A stretch of 8,920 nucleotides of DNA from an uncultured Eubacteriales bacterium (GCA_902803675.1 CADCQZ010000382.1:1-8920), one strand, 5' to 3'; shown: positions 1 to 6,526, counted from the first letter of the stretch. Notes: generated by a model from the letters alone, not told the origin. Translations and numbers: made by a program.

Positions 1-408
1 GCCGTCCGCCTCCGGGATGATCTTCTCACACGGACAGTCAGTCATCAGGCGGCCTTTGAGTTCCCTGAGCCTTGAAAGCAGGCATTGAAGCACCGCGGAA
101 CTCTGCATCACGCCCGGGTAGAGCCTGCCGTCCTCTTCGGGTTCGCGAAGGATGTTCAATCCCGATCTCTGAAAGAAGGCGCGCAGATCATCCTGAGAAA
201 CGGTGTCGAGCACGGCATGCGCAAGTTCCCGGCCGTGATAATAGCAGCGGCCGGTGTTCATGATGTTGCAGCGGCCGTTGCCGCTGGCCAGTATTTTCCG
301 GCCGGGCCGCTGGTGCCTTTCGAGGACCGTGACACGGGCCCCGTTCCCGGCCGCTTCACAGGCCGCGGCCAGCCCCGCCGCGCCGGCGCCGATAATGATC
401 ACATGCAT
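1..408 (-). CDS. HI0933-family FAD-dependent oxidoreductase (partial)
   Basis: This is the N-terminal 136 residues of a flavoprotein; the frame is open to the left edge of the window. Residues 3-12 carry the Rossmann dinucleotide-binding motif (VIIIGAGAAG, GxGxxG), followed by LER at the end of the second strand, as expected for FAD binding. Residues 42-48 read SGNGRCN, the hallmark of the HI0933/YhiN family (usually TGNGRCNLTN), and EEDGRLYP near residue 92 matches the family's next conserved block. Members are predicted NAD(P)/FAD-dependent oxidoreductases of poorly defined function; some are annotated as aminoacetone oxidase-like. The start at 408 is chosen because AAAGGA lies eight bases upstream, inside the end of the preceding gene, whose stop is only four bases away. 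It is the last visible member of the lct-led minus-strand unit. Family assignment is firm; the physiological role is not known. Confidence 0.9.
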   Translation of the reverse strand, partial: MHVIIIGAGAAGLAAACEAAGNGARVTVLERHQRPGRKILASGNGRCNIMNTGRCYYHGRELAHAVLDTVSQDDLRAFFQRSGLNILREPEEDGRLYPGVMQSSAVLQCLLSRLRELKGRLMTDCPCEKIIPEADG

Positions 409-412
409 GATC

Positions 413-946
413 TCATTCCTTTTCGCTCAGGATCGAACGGGTCAACTCTTGAAACAGGAAAAGGGTGTTGGAGCCGCGCACCGGAAGCGAGAGCCTTTGG
501 GCGTCGGCATACCGGCTGTCGATATACCGGCGCACGGGATCAAAGCCCCTGTGAAGACGGATCATGCCCATCGCACGGAAAATAACGAGGGGAAAGCCGT
601 CATCGGGCAAAGTGCATTCCGTTCCGTCCCCGCTCAGCAGACGCAGATAATGAGCACACCACAGGCTTTTTTCGCTTCCGTCCGCCGCGGGGAAGGGACC
701 GGGGGCGGGCCGCTTCGGGGGATAATAGGAGATCAGTTTCGGTGTCAGCAGGAGGCTGTTCGTCTTTGCCCTGATCAGGAATGAACTTCCGACAGCCTCG
801 GCCTGAGCGGGGGAAAGCGGGATGGGGGCGGGCAAAGCGAACAGAGCATCCGGATCCGATGAAAAGCGGACTGTCGCCCTGCTTTCATGAACGATGCCGA
901 CCAGATGTCCTCTCAGATCGTCGTAGACCGTTTGAACGCTATTCAT
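413..946 (-). CDS. hypothetical protein, 177 aa, no recognised family
   Basis: I do not recognise this protein. It is probably a real gene: codon use resembles its neighbours, its start overlaps the stop of the DUF1934 gene by eight bases (ATGAATAG), and its stop lies four bases before the next gene. No clear Shine-Dalgarno sequence precedes the start, which fits translational coupling to the upstream gene. The product appears soluble, with no signal peptide and no convincing membrane segment. Residues about 65-90 are proline-rich (ISYYPPKRPAPGPFP), and the C-terminal third is basic and aromatic (GFDPVRRYIDSRYADAQR). No catalytic motif or cysteine cluster is visible. It could be an accessory factor of the adjacent flavoproteins, but nothing beyond position supports this. 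Confidence 0.75.
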   Translation of the reverse strand: MNSVQTVYDDLRGHLVGIVHESRATVRFSSDPDALFALPAPIPLSPAQAEAVGSSFLIRAKTNSLLLTPKLISYYPPKRPAPGPFPAADGSEKSLWCAHYLRLLSGDGTECTLPDDGFPLVIFRAMGMIRLHRGFDPVRRYIDSRYADAQRLSLPVRGSNTLFLFQELTRSILSEKE

Positions 947-1397
947 TGATCGCGAACCGGATGGAGAGGATCTGTATCCAGGGGTATGATCCGTCGGTGG
1001 CGACCTGGTATTTCAGGTCGACGGAACCGCTGTCGCTTTTGATGTTCCAGCCGGTGAAGATCGTAAAGATCTCGATCGGGACGGAGCCGTACTCCGTGAC
1101 GTAGCTGGAAGAGAAAGCCTTGTTATTCTCAAACATCATATAGGCTTTCGTATTTCCGTCCCGTTCCATGACGACGCCTGTACCGTTCAGATCGAGCCTC
1201 ACGACGGATGCCTCATCCGTTTCCGGATCTCTCTCGGCGTACTCGAGGCGGTAGTTCCCGTTCCCGTCGCCGCTGACAGTGCCCGATGTGACGATCTTCA
1301 TCTCATTCGCGGGGGCCGGGTCGTCTTCCTCGACAGAGACGGAAGTGATATTGATCAGCACGTTTGCCGTGCCGGACAGTGATTTGAGATCGATCAT
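939..1397 (-). CDS. DUF1934 (YwiB-like) beta-barrel protein
   Basis: The 152-residue product resembles the DUF1934/YwiB family of small lipocalin-like beta-barrel proteins of unknown function that are widespread in Bacillota. Matching features are the strand-rich composition, LEYAER in the first half (family: YxE after a glycine-rich turn), VMERDGN in the middle, and the closing block YVTEYGSVPIEIFT (family: YxTxYGxxxxxVxT) followed by DLKYQV. The length is normal for the family. The start codon directly follows the lctD stop (TAA then ATG), and GGAAAGG sits eight bases upstream within lctD, so the start is secure and translation is probably coupled. In other Bacillota the gene is, from memory, often near argS; here it sits in a lactate dehydrogenase unit. 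Family call is good; function unknown. Confidence 0.82.
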   Translation of the reverse strand: MIDLKSLSGTANVLINITSVSVEEDDPAPANEMKIVTSGTVSGDGNGNYRLEYAERDPETDEASVVRLDLNGTGVVMERDGNTKAYMMFENNKAFSSSYVTEYGSVPIEIFTIFTGWNIKSDSGSVDLKYQVATDGSYPWIQILSIRFAINE

Positions 1398-2792
1398 TTA
1401 TACGACCTTTCCCGGGTTGAGGATGCCGTTGGGATCAAAGGTGTTCTTGATCCCTCTCATCAGCGCCAGCTGGCCGGGACCGATGCTCTCATGCAGGTAG
1501 CTTCTCTTCGCGTGGCCGATACCGTGTTCGCCGCTGACTTCACCGCCCAGCCGCTTGGCTTCCTGATACAGCTGCTCCATGATGTATTTGACTTTCTGCT
1601 GCCAGATGTCATCGGTCAGATCGTCCTTGCACACGTAAATATGCAGGTTGCCGTCGCCGGCATGGCCGAAAGAACGGATGCGGACGCCGGTGCTGGCGCT
1701 CAGTTCGATGCTCTTTTTCACAAAGGTGGCGATATGGTCCCTGGGGACCACCACATCGCATTCATCCATGGAGGTGGTGGAGTTCTTGATGGCCTCCAGG
1801 AAAGCGCCTCTGGCATTCCAGATGCTGTCCTTTCTTTCGTCCGTATCCGCCAGGAAAACGTCATTGGCACCCAGGGTGAGCAGCAGCTCGGTCAGCCTGT
1901 CCACCATGGGCATCAGGGCCTGCACGCTGTCGCCGTCCAGCCGGATCAGCATATAGGCGTCACTGCTCTTGTCCGGGAACTGTTTGCCCAGGTAATCCTC
2001 CGCCCCGTTGATGACGGCTTTTTCCATGAACTCGACTGCGGTGGGATTCGTATTGCTGCTGAGCACTTTGGGAACGGCTTCCACACATTTGTCCAGGTTG
2101 TCGAAGGGGATCAGCAGGCTCAGATTGGCTTTTTCCTCGTTGATCAGCTTCACGGTGATCTTCGTGAGGAAAGCCAGAGTGCCTTCGGAACCGATCAGCA
2201 GGCTGATCAGGCTGTAGCCGGAGGATGTTTTGACGTTTTTGCCGCCGAGTTCCAGGATGTCTCCGTTGGGAAGGACGACTTCCATGCCCAATACATAGTC
2301 CCTGGTGACGCCGTAGCGGACCGCGCGCATGCCGCCGGCGTTGGTCATGACATTGCCGCCGATCGTGGCTGTTTTCTCACCGGGATCCGGAGGATAGAAC
2401 AATCCGGTGCCTTCAAGGTACTTCGGGAATTCCATCAGAAGGACGCCGGGTTCCAGGGTGGCTGTCAGATTGGTGACGTCCACTTCCAGGACCCGTTTCA
2501 TCTTTTCGGTGGAAATGATGATGCCGCCCTCGATGGGAACACAGCCGCCGCACAATCCGGTACCGGCGCCGCGGGGGGTCACGGCGATGTTGTTTTCGTT
2601 GCAGTATTTCATCACTTTTGAGATCTCCCGGGCATCCAGGGCAAACAGCACCGCCTCGGGATCGAAATGGCCGTATTCGGTCATCTCATCGTGATCATAG
2701 TCCGTCGAGATATCCTGATATACGACACGCCCCGGCATACAGGCCTCAAAAAACTCCAGATCCTTTTTATCCACGCGCTTAAAGGGCTTCAT
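1398..2792 (-). CDS. lctD: FAD-dependent lactate dehydrogenase subunit LctD (GlcD family)
   Basis: The 464-residue protein is a GlcD/D-lactate dehydrogenase-type flavoenzyme. Residues about 45-215 form the PCMH-type FAD-binding domain, with PRGAGTGLCGG at 73-83, PPDPGEKTATIGGNV at 134-148 and GSEGTLAFLT at 201-210. Residues about 220-464 form the FAD-oxidase C-terminal domain with the metal-site motifs GHAGDGNLH (376-384) and GEHGIG (421-426). Preceded directly by both ETF subunits, it is most likely the catalytic subunit of the electron-confurcating lactate dehydrogenase: it oxidises lactate to pyruvate and passes electrons to the ETF. Glycolate or 2-hydroxyglutarate are alternative substrates of the same fold. 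Its start overlaps the lctC end by 14 bases and has a strong AAGGAGG site six bases upstream, inside lctC, so expression is coupled. No membrane segment is seen, so the complex should be cytoplasmic. Confidence 0.92.
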   Translation of the reverse strand: MKPFKRVDKKDLEFFEACMPGRVVYQDISTDYDHDEMTEYGHFDPEAVLFALDAREISKVMKYCNENNIAVTPRGAGTGLCGGCVPIEGGIIISTEKMKRVLEVDVTNLTATLEPGVLLMEFPKYLEGTGLFYPPDPGEKTATIGGNVMTNAGGMRAVRYGVTRDYVLGMEVVLPNGDILELGGKNVKTSSGYSLISLLIGSEGTLAFLTKITVKLINEEKANLSLLIPFDNLDKCVEAVPKVLSSNTNPTAVEFMEKAVINGAEDYLGKQFPDKSSDAYMLIRLDGDSVQALMPMVDRLTELLLTLGANDVFLADTDERKDSIWNARGAFLEAIKNSTTSMDECDVVVPRDHIATFVKKSIELSASTGVRIRSFGHAGDGNLHIYVCKDDLTDDIWQQKVKYIMEQLYQEAKRLGGEVSGEHGIGHAKRSYLHESIGPGQLALMRGIKNTFDPNGILNPGKVV

Positions 2793-3978
2793 GGTTGACC
2801 TCCTTGATATTCCGGATCAGTTCGGGGACGATCTTGTAAAGATCTCCCCGGATACCGATGTGTGCCACGTCGAAGATCGGGGCCGAATCATCCTGATTGA
2901 TGGCGATGATATGCTCGCTGGCGTTCATGCAGGCTGTGAACTGAATGGCGCCGGAAATGCCGCAGGTGATCAGCAGTTTGGGTTTGACGGTCCTGCCCGA
3001 CAGGCCGATCTGCCTGGAAGAAGGTGCCCAGCCCTGCTCCACCAGCGGCCTTGAAACGGCCCAGTCCCCGTGAAGCGCCTCGGCGAGATCCTGGATCAGT
3101 TTCAGATCGCTTTCTTTTTTCAGGCCGCGGCCGCCTGCGACCAGGATCTCGGCGTCCGATATCGTCCTGGCGGGAGGAACGGCGATACGGTCAAGAAGGC
3201 TCACGGGGGACAGGGAGGCGGCTTTGGGCAGCGGCCGCGGGATGATCTCGCCCTGAGGGATGTCGAGCCTCACAGGCGCTTCCATGACCTTGTAACGCAC
3301 GGTGGCGAACTGAGGTCTCGTCCTTGTCGTGACGATCTGAGCCATGATGTTTCCGCCGAAAGCGGGCCTGATCTGCACCAGATCGGTGTTTTCACGCAGT
3401 TCCAGGCGGGTGCAGTCGGCGGTCAGGCCGGTATGGAACCGGGTGGACAGTCTCGGCGCGAGCGAACGTCCCAGGGAAGTGGCACCGAAAAGGGCGACAG
3501 AGGGTTTGATCAGTTTGATGCAGTCTTCCACACAGGCCGCGTATACGTCGGCCCTGAAATAATCCAGTGCTTCGTCGTCATAGCTGATGACCTGGCTGAC
3601 GCCCCAGTGGAGCAGCTCCTGAGCGAACGGGGCGGTATCCCGCCCGAGGATGACGGCCTTGACGGTAAAGCCGGGCACGCTCCGGCAGAGCTCACGGGCT
3701 TTGCCGATCAGCTCAAGGGACACAGGATGGAGCTTTCCGCCCGAGATCTCCGCGAATACGAGGATATCCCGCCATTTGGATTTGTCCACGCTTTTCTGCT
3801 GTGTCTCAAGCTTGATGATGGCTTTTTCGGGGCAGTTCTTCACGCAGATGCCGCAGACCTTACAGGCGGCGTTGAGCTCCGGATGGCCGTTCACCATATC
3901 GATAGCGCCAAACGGGCATTGCTTCTGGCAGAGGCCGCAGCCGGTGCATTTTCTCTCGATTACCGCGATTTGTGCCAT
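2779..3978 (-). CDS. lctC: electron transfer flavoprotein alpha subunit with ferredoxin domain (LctC)
   Basis: The 399-residue protein joins a ferredoxin domain to an ETF alpha subunit. Residues 1-55 carry two 4Fe-4S motifs, C11-C14-C17-C21 and C39-C42-C45-C49, each last cysteine followed by proline. Residues about 70-250 match the ETF alpha N-terminal domain, and about 275-390 the FAD-binding C-terminal domain: GGRGLKKESD (282-291), GLSGRTVKPKLLITCGISGA (325-344), AINQDDSAPIF (359-369) and GIRGDLYKIVPEL (375-387). The extra ferredoxin domain is typical of LctC-type and CarE-type ETFs; the downstream GlcD-family gene points to LctC. It should carry electrons between ferredoxin, the ETF flavins and LctD. 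One oddity is phenylalanine at 347, where ETF alpha usually has histidine (GISGAIQH). The start has GGAGG six bases upstream, directly after the lctB stop. Confidence 0.94.
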   Translation of the reverse strand: MAQIAVIERKCTGCGLCQKQCPFGAIDMVNGHPELNAACKVCGICVKNCPEKAIIKLETQQKSVDKSKWRDILVFAEISGGKLHPVSLELIGKARELCRSVPGFTVKAVILGRDTAPFAQELLHWGVSQVISYDDEALDYFRADVYAACVEDCIKLIKPSVALFGATSLGRSLAPRLSTRFHTGLTADCTRLELRENTDLVQIRPAFGGNIMAQIVTTRTRPQFATVRYKVMEAPVRLDIPQGEIIPRPLPKAASLSPVSLLDRIAVPPARTISDAEILVAGGRGLKKESDLKLIQDLAEALHGDWAVSRPLVEQGWAPSSRQIGLSGRTVKPKLLITCGISGAIQFTACMNASEHIIAINQDDSAPIFDVAHIGIRGDLYKIVPELIRNIKEVNHEAL

Positions 3979-3990
3979 GTCGGTGCCTCC

Positions 3991-4770
3991 TTAAATAAAC
4001 TTCCAGCGCCGGAGCTGCTCGGGGAGTTTCGTCAGCGCTTCGTCTTCGGTCCAGGTCTCCTTTTCCGTGTCATTGGTCGGGGGGAATATCCTTTCGACCT
4101 GCGTGGGAGATCCGCTCAGCCCGTAATGATCCGGATCTTTGTCCATGAAGCAGTCCAGGTTGAGGATATGGACTTCCTTATCCTTGACTTCACGGCGTTT
4201 TTTCAGAGAAGGGAGACGGGGCATGTAGATGTCCTGTTCCACGGTGATCAGGCAGGGGAAGGGGATATATACGGTCTCGATCACGTCCTGCAATTGCTGT
4301 TCGGCGGAGACGCCGTTCTCATGGAGCTCCAGCCTGGAGACCCAGGCCGCGTGCGGGATCCCCATGTGCTCTGCGATGGCGGGCCCCACCTGGGCTGTAT
4401 CGCCGTCAGTGGTCTGCTTCCCGCAGAGGATGAGGTCAAAGTCACCGACGGAGCGTATCGCCTGGCTGAGGGTATAACTCGTCGCGAGCACGTCCGCGCC
4501 GCCGAGCCGTCTGTCGGAAAACACGTAACCGTCATCGGCACCCATCATATACGCTTCACGGATCACGTTTTCCGCCTGAGGCGGGCCCATGGTGCCCACC
4601 GTCACCCTGGCGCCGTACTGCTCCTTGAGCCTCAGCGCCGTTTCAAGGGCGAACAGGTCATAGGGATTCATCTTGCTCTGGACACCGTCACGCTTTAATA
4701 CGCCGGTCTTTTCGTCGACCTGGACTTTGTTGGTAGACGGGACTTGTTTGATACATACGAAGATATCCAT
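3991..4770 (-). CDS. lctB: electron transfer flavoprotein beta subunit (LctB)
   Basis: The 259-residue protein is an ETF beta subunit of normal length. It opens with the family's MDIFVCIKQVP, continues with MNPYDLFALETALRL (34-48), and carries GKQTTDGDTAQVGP at 117-130. The DGDTAQVGP form is characteristic of electron-bifurcating ETFs, where this subunit binds the bifurcating FAD and meets NAD(H); non-bifurcating mitochondrial-type ETFs have a different AMP-binding version. PFPCLITVEQDIYMPRLPSL (170-189) is the other conserved ETF beta block. With LctC and LctD it would form a cytoplasmic complex that couples lactate oxidation by NAD+ to oxidation of reduced ferredoxin. The start at 4770 has GAGG about four bases upstream and lies about 33 bases after the predicted transcription start. 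It is the first gene of the minus-strand unit; 12 bases separate it from lctC. Confidence 0.94.
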   Translation of the reverse strand: MDIFVCIKQVPSTNKVQVDEKTGVLKRDGVQSKMNPYDLFALETALRLKEQYGARVTVGTMGPPQAENVIREAYMMGADDGYVFSDRRLGGADVLATSYTLSQAIRSVGDFDLILCGKQTTDGDTAQVGPAIAEHMGIPHAAWVSRLELHENGVSAEQQLQDVIETVYIPFPCLITVEQDIYMPRLPSLKKRREVKDKEVHILNLDCFMDKDPDHYGLSGSPTQVERIFPPTNDTEKETWTEDEALTKLPEQLRRWKFI

Positions 4771-4809
4771 ACTTCCTCGCCCCTTCTTTTTCTGATATTC
4801 ATAGATATA

Positions 4810-4838
4810 ATTCTATAATGATTTTGATGAAATTACAA
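4810..4838 (-). promoter_or_regulatory. predicted sigma-A promoter of the lct unit
   Basis: Read on the minus strand, a -35 box TTGTAA (4833-4838) and a -10 box TAGAAT (4810-4815) are separated by exactly 17 bases. The surroundings are AT-rich in an otherwise GC-rich window. Transcription would start near 4803, giving a leader of about 33 bases before lctB. I see no clear operator palindrome over it. The boxes match consensus at four and five of six positions, so this is plausible rather than certain. Confidence 0.6.
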
Positions 4839-4880
4839 TGTATTTTTTTCCATCTCAGATATACCGCAGTTACTGTTTTG

Positions 4881-4914
4881 AACAAAAAACAGGCAGACGC
4901 GCTGCGCCTGCCTG
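4881..4914 (-). terminator. intrinsic terminator, minus strand, no visible upstream gene
   Basis: On the minus strand an 11-bp stem (arms 4904-4914 and 4890-4900, one G-U pair, loop of three bases) is followed at once by six T residues (4889-4884) and then GTT. This is a textbook intrinsic terminator for leftward transcription. It lies upstream of the lct promoter, so it could insulate the lct unit, or end or attenuate a transcript begun further right. No gene on the minus strand between here and about 5458 explains it. In the plus direction there is no U tract. Confidence 0.8.
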
Positions 4915-5047
4915 AAGAAGGGGGAGAGTGAGCTTTCGCTCATCGGCATGATACACGATGATCGTGAACACACTGTGAACAAGTTGTAAAAACCGTATCG
5001 GCATATGAAACGGTTCTATGAAAAACAAATGAAGTACAATCACGGGC
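4915..5047. other. non-coding divergent spacer
   Basis: No convincing gene is present. The stretch holds several small inverted repeats: TGAGC-TTTC-GCTCA (4929-4942), CACGATGATCGTG (about 4954-4966), and a 6-bp stem pairing 4991-4996 with 5010-5015, which on the minus strand is followed by a short T run and could be a weak second leftward terminator. The octamer ATCGGCAT occurs twice (about 4942 and 4997). These might be regulatory, but nothing identifies a protein or ligand. Confidence 0.4.
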
Positions 5048-5076
5048 TTGACAAAGAGGATAAAAGGCATTATTTT
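5048..5076 (+). promoter_or_regulatory. predicted sigma-A promoter for the T-box/trpXYZ transcript
   Basis: A perfect -35 box TTGACA (5048-5053) is followed after 17 bases by TATTTT (5071-5076), a four-of-six match to the -10 consensus. Transcription would start near 5083, just before the conserved 5' end of the T-box leader, which supports the assignment. Confidence 0.75.
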
Positions 5077-5082
5077 TTAATA

Positions 5083-5354
5083 AACCAGTGAGGGAGAAGA
5101 GTAGTCTTCATCAAGCGTGTTTCAGGGAGCCGCCGACAGTGGAACGGCGGTACATGGCGGAAGATGAATGGGCTCCTGAGGGCGCTCCGAAAGCCGTGAG
5201 CGAGTAGGCAGCGACGGTATCGCATCCGTTATCAATGCGACGCATATCATGGGTATGCGATCGAGCGTGCTTCGCGTGAAGCGGAGCAAAGCTGAGTGGC
5301 ACCACGGATCATCCGCCTCAGCACACAGTCAGTGTGTTGGGGCGTTTCTTTTTT
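5083..5354 (+). promoter_or_regulatory. T-box riboswitch, tryptophan-specific (TGG specifier)
   Basis: This leader has the ordered landmarks of a transcription-attenuating T-box. Near the 5' end is AGAAGAGTAGT (about 5096). Then comes the upper Stem I with AGGGAGCC and ACAGTGGAACGG (about 5124-5146), and the specifier strand GATGAA-TGG-GCTCCTGAG with specifier TGG at 5169-5171. Next are GAGTAGGC (about 5202-5209) and CCGTTATCAATG (5226-5237) of the Stem II/III region, and the T-box core TGGCACCACGG at 5297-5307. TGG is the tryptophan codon, and the bulge TGGC would pair with the GCCA end of tRNA-Trp, whose discriminator base is G in bacteria. The antiterminator pairs GCTGAG (5291-5296) with CTCAGC (5317-5322), using bases that otherwise form the terminator. 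Uncharged tRNA-Trp should therefore switch on the downstream importer genes. Identification is strong; the exact 5' boundary is inferred from the promoter. Confidence 0.94.
5314..5354 (+). terminator. T-box regulated intrinsic terminator
   Basis: A 13-bp stem with three G-T wobbles pairs 5314-5326 with 5332-5344 around the five-base loop AGTCA, followed by the tract TTTCTTTTTT (5345-5354). Its left arm contains CTCAGC (5317-5322), which alternatively pairs with 5291-5296 in the antiterminator, so the two structures exclude each other. It should stop transcription when tRNA-Trp is charged. Confidence 0.9.
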
Positions 5355-5458
5355 GCGACAGGCTTCGGCCGGGCCGGATCGCGAAAAGAAGTACCGCGGA
5401 TGGCGCGCTGAACGACCCATGGATCCCAAAATGAATTGCTGAAAGGAAGGTATTCGCA

Positions 5459-6484
5459 ATGAAAAAGGTTTTTGCAATCATCCTGGCGCTGATCATGTTG
5501 GCTTCCGTCACAGTGATGGCTTCCGCGGAGGAAAAGAACAGTTTCAAGATCGGTATCTGCAACTTTGTGGACGACGCTTCCCTCAACCAGATCATCGCCA
5601 ATATCCAGTCCCGCCTGGGCGAGATCGCTGCCGAGCGTGACGCTCAGATCGAGATCCTGCTGGACAACTGCAATCTGGACAGCAGCGTGATGATGCAGAT
5701 CATCCAGAACTTCATCGCCGAGGACGTGGATCTGCTGGTCGCGATCGCGACACCGGTCGCCATGACCATGCAGGGGATGACCGAGGACAACGGTATCCCG
5801 GTGGTCTTTGCCGCGGTGTCCAATCCTCTGCGTTCCGGGCTGGTAGCCACGGAAGAAGCGCCCGGTGCCAATATCACGGGCACCTCGGACGAACTGAACA
5901 CCAACGCGGTGTTCGACCTGATCTTCGCCGCCGATCCCGACGCGTCCAAGATCGCCCTTTTGTACAACCCCGGTGAGGACGCCTCCACCGAGCCCATCGA
6001 GAAGGCGATGGCGCTGCTGGATCAGAAAGGCGTGACTTACAAAGCCTACACCGGCACCAATATCTCCGAGGTGGTCATGGCGGTGGATTCCATCATCGCC
6101 GATGAGATGGACGCTGTGTTCACCCCGACCGACAACACCATCATGGCTGCCGAGCTGTCCATCTACGAGGCGCTGGCGGACGCGGGGATCCCGCATTACT
6201 GCGGCGCGGATTCCTTCGCGCTCAACGGCGCTTTCCTGGGATTCGGTGTCGATTACGCGAACCTGGGCCGGGAGACCGGCAACATGATCGCGGCGATCCT
6301 GCTGGACGGCGCGGATCCGGCCACGACGCCGATCATGAAATTCGACAACGGTACCGCGACGATCAATATCGAGACCGCCGAAAAGCTCGGGTTCGATTAT
6401 GACAAGCTTGCCGAAGCGTTCGCGCCGTACTGCACGTATGTCCAGTCCATCACCACGGCCGAATCCTTTGATGACGTAAAATAA
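5459..6484 (+). CDS. trpX: ABC transporter substrate-binding protein, tryptophan-type (TrpX)
   Basis: The 341-residue protein belongs to the ABC_sub_bind family (COG2984). Residues 1-23 form a signal peptide: KK, a hydrophobic core, then ASA at 21-23 as a likely signal peptidase I site. There is no lipobox cysteine, unusual for a Gram-positive binding protein. The mature part shows two Rossmann-like lobes: FKIGICNFVDD (29-39), LLVAIATPVAM (92-102), IPVVFAAVSNPL (113-124), SKIALLYNPGED (163-174), DAVFTPTDNTIM (218-229) and GVDYANLGRETG (263-274), all positions conserved in the family. Streptococcal TrpX is a known member. The Trp T-box directly upstream supports tryptophan as ligand, though related proteins bind other aromatic compounds. 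The start at 5459 has GAAAGGAAGG eight bases before it. It is the first gene of the importer operon; the permease gene follows after a 57-base gap holding a stable hairpin. Confidence 0.9.
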   Translation: MKKVFAIILALIMLASVTVMASAEEKNSFKIGICNFVDDASLNQIIANIQSRLGEIAAERDAQIEILLDNCNLDSSVMMQIIQNFIAEDVDLLVAIATPVAMTMQGMTEDNGIPVVFAAVSNPLRSGLVATEEAPGANITGTSDELNTNAVFDLIFAADPDASKIALLYNPGEDASTEPIEKAMALLDQKGVTYKAYTGTNISEVVMAVDSIIADEMDAVFTPTDNTIMAAELSIYEALADAGIPHYCGADSFALNGAFLGFGVDYANLGRETGNMIAAILLDGADPATTPIMKFDNGTATINIETAEKLGFDYDKLAEAFAPYCTYVQSITTAESFDDVK

Positions 6485-6497
6485 GTATGAGTTTTTG

Positions 6498-6526
6498 CCG
6501 GGACCGGGCAAGTGCCCCGGTCCCGG
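6498..6526 (+). repeat. GC-rich intergenic hairpin between trpX and trpY
   Basis: The arms CCGGGACC (6498-6505) and GGTCCCGG (6519-6526) pair fully. Inside, GGGC (6506-6509) pairs with GCCC (6514-6517) around the loop AAGT, with one bulged C. The result is a very stable 12-bp stem. No U tract follows, so it is unlikely to be a full terminator. In other ABC importers such hairpins after the binding-protein gene protect its mRNA or limit read-through, making more binding protein than permease; that role here is an inference. Confidence 0.75.

Noticed and set aside
1491..2621. 376-codon plus-strand open frame opposite lctD
   Set aside because: It lies wholly within the complement of lctD, is rich in Gln, His and Gly, and has no recognisable motif or ribosome binding site.
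3070..4698. 542-codon plus-strand open frame opposite lctC and lctB
   Set aside because: It is the complement of two well-recognised ETF genes, has an odd His/Gly/Asp/Arg-rich composition and no family resemblance; a GC-rich shadow frame.
4870..5070. 66-codon minus-strand open frame near the divergent region
   Set aside because: Its 3' part runs through the strong intrinsic terminator, which would cut its own message, and its start lacks a clear binding site.
5318..6511. 397-codon minus-strand open frame opposite trpX
   Set aside because: Its composition (His, Gly, Arg, Asp repeats) is that of an antisense shadow; trpX on the plus strand has a signal peptide, family motifs and a binding site.
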